Source: CAYMCQ01 sp964389025 (GTDB taxonomy: Bacteria; Verrucomicrobiota; Verrucomicrobiia; Limisphaerales; CAYMCQ01). From it: a stretch of DNA of 64,000 bases. The DNA lies in assembly GCA_964389025.1 (NCBI GenBank), contig CAYMCQ010000005.1, positions 21,459-85,458 on the forward strand, in the 5' to 3' direction. Below the pieces are notes generated by a model that was not told where the DNA came from, did not search any database, and saw only the letters and a list, made by a program, of their open reading frames with translations. The position numbers and the translations under genes are program-made. Positions 60,181 through 64,000 of this stretch are shown piece by piece; position 1 is the stretch's first letter, and the number at the start of each line of letters is the position of its first letter.

Positions 60181-60537
60181 GCAGCGTCGAGGGCGTGTTG
60201 CCCAAAGGTAGTTTTGACGAGAGCGGATGGGGGGTGGTAGTGCTATCGTCGGTTCGCTCAAAAAAACTTCAGTTCCATCTGGCAGAGGTTTTCAAGGCTG
60301 CCTGGCGTCGCGGCGCTGCCGACGTCCCGTCGAAAATCGCCGCCAACACCGCCTGCGCCACGCTCTGGACCGGTCCGAGCACTGTGCGCGAGAGCAGGAT
60401 CCGGATGTTCTGTGTCGCCGCGATCAGGCAGTCTTGGATCCGCTGCCGCCACAGTCGCCGCCACCGCGCCCGCTTGAACCCGTGGTTGTTGGCCGCGTCG
60501 GCAAAACTGCCTTTGGGCAACACGCCCTCGACGCTGC
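60181..60537 (-). mobile_element. 357-bp non-autonomous IS1182-type derivative (MITE-like)
   Basis: Inverted ends GCAGCGTCGAGGGCGTGTTG / CCCAAAGG(T/C)AGTTTTG are nearly perfect over about 34 bases. Between them, in minus orientation, is only the transposase C-terminus: ANNHGFKRARWRRLWRQRIQ, DCLIAATQNIRILLSRTVLG, ending ALKTSARWN with stop at 60269. About 260 bases are almost identical to the reverse complement of the element at 29840-30098. The left part has joined directly to the C-terminal codons, so the N-terminal and catalytic parts are lost. It is too short to move itself but may move in trans. No target duplication was recognised. Confidence 0.88.
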
Positions 60538-60623
60538 ACACCTTTGCACGGGCAATTTTTATTTCGTCATGGACTGGGAGGAATTTTTTGCTATGCTCGC
60601 TGTAAATATACAGGCTCCTTAAA

Positions 60624-62225
60624 GTGTCCCGCCGCTACTTAAAATTTTTCCGCTGCGAATGGCTGGTGATGCTTTGGCTGTTTCTCATTTCCACGACCCA
60701 CGGCGCGGTTCTCGTGGATATCGGGCAAAATTTTACCGGCAGCACTTTCCCGACGGATTCGGCTTTCGTTCCTCCGGATTGCAACGGCGCTGCGGGGCCA
60801 AACGAATTTGTGGAACTCATCAACGGGCGGTTCTCGGTCTATGCCAAGACCAACGGCTCGTGCCTGCTCTCGACGAACAGTCAGAGTTTTTGGATCAGTG
60901 CGGGTGTGGAGTTTGATTCCGGCGTCCTTGTTTCCGACCCGCGCATTATTTATGAGCCGACGGTGGCGCGTTGGTTCGCGTGCACGATAGACTTCAAGCC
61001 GTCCAGTTTGACGACCAACCGCTTCCTCGTGGCCGTTTCGCAAAGTGCAGACCCGACAGGCGGATGGACAAATGTCGCGTTCGTCGCCGACCCGGACAAC
61101 GGCAACTTCGCCGACTTCCCAACTCTGGGTATTGATTCCAATGGAGTTTACATCGCAGCCCACATGTTCGACGCGAATGAAATCCCGATTGGCGACACAT
61201 TGGTCTCGATTCCAAAAGCCGATTTGCTTTTGAGCGAGCCCACTGCCACGAACCGCACTTCATTCGGCATCTTGAATTCTGATTACGGCGTGGTGTTTCA
61301 GCCGGTCGTGAATTTGGGCGCGTCATCATCCGGAGCAAAAGTGCTCGCCGTCGGCAGTTTGGGAATTGATTTCCTGCCGCACTCGAACCTGGTCAGCTTC
61401 GCAGTCCTCAACGCCGCAGACACGAACGCGCTTCTCACTGCGCCGACAAATATCATCGTGCCAGGTTACAACGTTCCCATCAATCCCACCCAGCCCGATG
61501 GAAACAACACTCTCGATGACGGCGACAACCGTTTCAGCGCTATGGTGCGGCAGGTGGATGGAATTCTTTACGCGACGCACGGATGCCAGGTGTCGAACCG
61601 CGCAGCCATCCGCTGGTATAAAATCAACGCGACCAATGACGCGCTTATCCAGTCGGGAACAATTTTCGATCCGGACCTTGATTTGTTTTATCCGTCCATC
61701 GCGGCAAACGAGTCAGGGACGGTCGTGATCGGTTTCAACGGTTGCAGCACGAATACTTTTGTCAGCATCTACGCGGTCGCCGGCGAAACGGTCGAAGGCG
61801 TCACCACGTTCGGAGATCTGCTGCTCTTGAAGGCGGGACTCGCCAGCTATCTCTACGTCGTCCAGAACGGCATCAGCAGGTGGGGCGATTACACGGCGAC
61901 ATGCGTTGATCCGGTTGACCCGAACCGTTTCTGGACGGCTCAAATGTATCCGTCCAACACGAACGCCTGGGCAACGCAGATCACCGAACTCATCACCCGT
62001 ATCGTTCTGGAACCGAAACTCTCCATCGCCCGCGCCGGGACGAACGCGCTGGTTTCATGGCCGCTCACCACAAACAATTTTCAACTTGAATTCGCCACCA
62101 TATTTGCTTCAAGCAATTTCTGGTCGCCAGTGCTGGAAACACCGTCCACGAACGGCAATGAAATTTCCGTCCTTGCGCCCGCAGCCGACGAGACGCGGTT
62201 TTTTCGGCTGAAAATGGTTCCGTGA
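60624..62225 (+). CDS. Large secreted protein of unknown function
   Basis: A 533-residue protein starting at GTG. A signal peptide (EWLVMLWLFLISTTHGAVLV) is followed by a repetitive, aromatic-rich body likely to be a beta-propeller: VPPDCNGAAGPNEFVELING, RWFACTIDFKPSSLTTNRFL, FADFPTLGIDSNGVYIAAHM, YPSIAANESGTVVIGFNGCS and NGISRWGDYTATCVDPVDPN. The end, RAGTNALVSWPLTTNNFQLE to RFFRLKMVP, is the verrucomicrobial C-terminal module that also ends the protein at 10508-15271. No catalytic motif was seen. Confidence 0.8.
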   Translation: MSRRYLKFFRCEWLVMLWLFLISTTHGAVLVDIGQNFTGSTFPTDSAFVPPDCNGAAGPNEFVELINGRFSVYAKTNGSCLLSTNSQSFWISAGVEFDSGVLVSDPRIIYEPTVARWFACTIDFKPSSLTTNRFLVAVSQSADPTGGWTNVAFVADPDNGNFADFPTLGIDSNGVYIAAHMFDANEIPIGDTLVSIPKADLLLSEPTATNRTSFGILNSDYGVVFQPVVNLGASSSGAKVLAVGSLGIDFLPHSNLVSFAVLNAADTNALLTAPTNIIVPGYNVPINPTQPDGNNTLDDGDNRFSAMVRQVDGILYATHGCQVSNRAAIRWYKINATNDALIQSGTIFDPDLDLFYPSIAANESGTVVIGFNGCSTNTFVSIYAVAGETVEGVTTFGDLLLLKAGLASYLYVVQNGISRWGDYTATCVDPVDPNRFWTAQMYPSNTNAWATQITELITRIVLEPKLSIARAGTNALVSWPLTTNNFQLEFATIFASSNFWSPVLETPSTNGNEISVLAPAADETRFFRLKMVP

Positions 62226-62309
62226 CCTCCCGGCACCAGGTTGAATTTTTTTCTTGGCTGACGCCCCCTCTTGACTCGCGAAAAAAAATTTGGACAATGC
62301 CTGCAACCT

Positions 62310-62741
62310 ATGCCGGTGAAAAGCAGTTCAAAAAACCTTGCTTGCAGGCGCAAGCTGTCACGCCGCCAGCAAAAAGATTTGGACATCCAAATCAGTTTCC
62401 TCGAAGGCGTCATCGGTCGCGACCCCGCTTTCGTGGACGCGCTGCAAATTCTCGGCGATGACTACACCATGCGCGGACGTTTCGTCGCCGGACTGAAAGT
62501 GGACGAGCGCCTCGCCGAGCTGCGCCCCGACGAACCGATCACCCATTACAACCTCGCGTGCAGTTATTCCCTCACGGGAAAATTAAGTCGCGCCGCCGCC
62601 GCGCTGCAAAAAGCCATCACTCTCGGCTACCGCGACTTCGCCTGGCTCGCGCGCGATCCGGACTTGAAACGCCTTCGCAACCATCCGAGCTACGAAACGA
62701 TTCAGGCTCAAGTCCGCAAATTGAAAGTCAAAGCGCGCTGA
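62310..62741 (+). CDS. Small TPR protein
   Basis: About 143 residues from an ATG at 62310. A basic N-terminus (SSKNLACRRKLSRRQQKDLD) precedes two to three TPR-like helices: ISFLEGVIGRDPAFVDALQI, LKVDERLAELRPDEPITHYN and ACSYSLTGKLSRAAAALQKA. The end (HPSYETIQAQVRKLKVKAR) is basic. It probably binds a partner protein. The gene ends 41 bases before mtnA and could be in its operon. Confidence 0.72.
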   Translation: MPVKSSSKNLACRRKLSRRQQKDLDIQISFLEGVIGRDPAFVDALQILGDDYTMRGRFVAGLKVDERLAELRPDEPITHYNLACSYSLTGKLSRAAAALQKAITLGYRDFAWLARDPDLKRLRNHPSYETIQAQVRKLKVKAR

Positions 62742-62782
62742 ACTGGATTGTTTTGTTTTCCCCGGCGGATTAGCTTCTTCAC

Positions 62783-63886
62783 ATGAACGTCTCCGTTGCC
62801 GGCAAGTCCCGCCATTACCGCACTGTCGCTTTTGATGCCCGGCAAAATTCGGTGCTCCTCATCGAACAGCGATTGCTCCCGCACCGTTTCCAAATCGTAG
62901 CCATGCGGGACTACCGCGAAACCGCACGCGCCATCAAAGACATGATCGTGCGCGGCGCAGGCGCAATCGGTGCGACCGCGGCCTACGGTCTGGCGCAAGG
63001 CGCGCGCGCTTTTGGCGGCGATGACCCCGAAAAATTTTCCCATTACGTCGAAACCGTTCACCAGACTCTCAAAGGCGCGCGGCCAACGGCGGTTGACCCG
63101 GTCAACGCTATGAATGAAGTCCGCCGCGCGATGAAGGCGGGCAGAAGCGTCGAGCAACAACAACGACTCGCGCTCGAAGCTGCGGAAAAATTCGCGGACG
63201 AAGACGTGGCGCACTGTGAAGCCATTGGAAAACACGGCGCTAAACTTATTCGCGGCGGCGGAACAATTCTCACGCACTGCAATGCGGGCTGGCTCGCGTT
63301 TGTGGATATCGGCAGCGCCACCGCGCCGCTCTACGCCGCGCAAGCCGCAGGAAAAAAATTTCATGTCTTCTGCGACGAGACCCGCCCTCGCTGCCAGGGC
63401 GCCACGCTCACCGCATGGGAACTCGCGCAGCAGCGCATCTCTCACGAAGTCATCGCCGACAACGCCGCCGGCCATTTGATGCAGCGCGGCGAAGTTGATC
63501 TGGTCATCGTCGGCAGTGACCGCACCCTTGGTCGCACCGGCGAAGTCGCGAACAAAATCGGCACTTACACGAAGGCTGTTCTCGCGAAGCAGCACAAGAT
63601 TCCGTTTTACGTCGCCATTCCGCTCTCGACAATTGATTGGAACATGAAACGCGGCCGCGACATTCCGATCGAGGAGCGCAGCGCGAGCGAAGTTCTCGGC
63701 GCATGGGGCCTCACGAAAGCCGGCAGCCGCGAGTTCATTCAAGTGGCGAACCCCACGAGCGGCGCGCGCAATCCCGGCTTCGACGTGACCCCGCCGGAAT
63801 TCATCACCGGCATCATCACGCCAGCGGGAATTTTCAAACCGCAGGAACTTTGGAAAAACCGGAGGATGCTGGGGTTTGCTGGATAG
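62783..63886 (+). CDS. mtnA: S-methyl-5-thioribose-1-phosphate isomerase
   Basis: A 367-residue enzyme of methionine salvage, converting methylthioribose-1-phosphate to the ribulose form. Family motifs are MIVRGAGAIGATAAYGLAQG, ILTHCNAGWLAFVDIGSATA (catalytic Cys), FCDETRPRCQGATLTAWEL, VIADNAAGHLM (catalytic Asp), VIVGSDRTLGRTGEVANKIG and NPGFDVTPPEFITGIITPAG. Some archaeal homologues are ribose-1,5-bisphosphate isomerases, but the CNAGW and DETRPRCQG motifs fit MtnA. A tRNA-Cys gene follows. Confidence 0.94.
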   Translation: MNVSVAGKSRHYRTVAFDARQNSVLLIEQRLLPHRFQIVAMRDYRETARAIKDMIVRGAGAIGATAAYGLAQGARAFGGDDPEKFSHYVETVHQTLKGARPTAVDPVNAMNEVRRAMKAGRSVEQQQRLALEAAEKFADEDVAHCEAIGKHGAKLIRGGGTILTHCNAGWLAFVDIGSATAPLYAAQAAGKKFHVFCDETRPRCQGATLTAWELAQQRISHEVIADNAAGHLMQRGEVDLVIVGSDRTLGRTGEVANKIGTYTKAVLAKQHKIPFYVAIPLSTIDWNMKRGRDIPIEERSASEVLGAWGLTKAGSREFIQVANPTSGARNPGFDVTPPEFITGIITPAGIFKPQELWKNRRMLGFAG

Positions 63887-63939
63887 AACGAAACTTCACT
63901 TGCAGCACCGGTGAAATGAATTAAAGTTCGCTTCGCGAG

Positions 63940-64000
63940 GGCGGAGTAGCCAAGTGGTAAGGCACGGCTCTGCAAAAGCTGCATTCGTCGGTTCGATTCC
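63940..64000 (+). tRNA. tRNA-Cys (GCA), 3' end beyond the window
   Basis: The acceptor strand GGCGGAG, D-arm AGCCAAGTGGTAAGGC, anticodon stem CGGCT/AGCTG around CTGCAAA (anticodon GCA) and the T-arm TCGGTTCGATTCC are visible. The matching acceptor strand would lie just past base 64000. Confidence 0.9.

Noticed and set aside
62742..62782. SAM-related riboswitch before mtnA
   Set aside because: Only 41 bases separate the TPR gene from mtnA, too few for such an element.

Overview
The window looks like part of a Verrucomicrobia chromosome, closest in style to the Pedosphaera/Limisphaerales soil and water lineages. This is an inference from gene content; no marker gene was searched. The signs are a GC-rich sequence, Tat-exported Gfo/Idh/MocA oxidoreductases, a secreted sugar-phosphate isomerase-like protein, a GFTLIELLVVIAIIAIL pseudopilin, FecR/TPR/beta-barrel and Delta-60/Calx-beta proteins, a futalosine-pathway menaquinone gene (mqnA), and very many dispersed palindromic repeats that also occur inside genes.

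Layout. 1-10.2 kb: two FecR-domain outer-membrane-type proteins (the first cut by the window edge) flank a minus-strand run of two Tat-exported MocA oxidoreductases, a discoidin-like secreted protein and an Agl23-like GT-C membrane protein. 10.2-15.4 kb: a frameshifted C-terminal gene remnant, then its intact relative, a 1,587-residue secreted protein joining Delta-60 repeats, a Calx-beta domain, PEGA-like repeats and a trypsin-like protease domain. 15.4-24.9 kb: a tightly packed minus-strand operon, GldA-like ATPase - GldF-like permease - GldG-like protein - DUF4340 protein - giant AsmA-like protein - anchored helical protein. 24.9-28.7 kb: an HtrA/DegP-type protease, a DUF2851 protein and infC. 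28.9-30.6 kb: a gene graveyard with a truncated ISNCY transposase, a decayed IS1182-type element, and the tails of an EF-G-like gene and probably a DUF1343/NamZ gene.

31.4-45.2 kb holds what looks like a purine-salvage and purine-degradation locus: an M20 amidohydrolase resembling ureidoglycolate/allantoate amidohydrolases, malate synthase A, a single-chain xanthine dehydrogenase, a small membrane protein, XdhC and adenine deaminase. Together these could take adenine to hypoxanthine, xanthine and urate, and carry ureide-derived glyoxylate into malate; uricase and allantoinase are not in the window. A single-polypeptide restriction-modification protein sits in the middle of this locus, bounded by repeats. 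45.3-64 kb is mostly housekeeping and secreted proteins: a six-hairpin-glycosidase-like protein, a pseudopilin, an RCC1-repeat protein, lysC, a DEAD-box helicase, a CPA2 antiporter, a sugar isomerase-like protein, an NDP-sugar nucleotidyltransferase, mqnA, murJ, folA, a methyltransferase, a 357-bp MITE made from the same IS1182-type element, a secreted protein, a TPR protein, mtnA and the start of a tRNA-Cys gene.

The most unusual feature is the repeat biology. At least six genes carry palindromic repeats as in-frame insertions, xanthine dehydrogenase carries three (one nested in another), and several repeats provide a gene's stop codon or abut a start codon.
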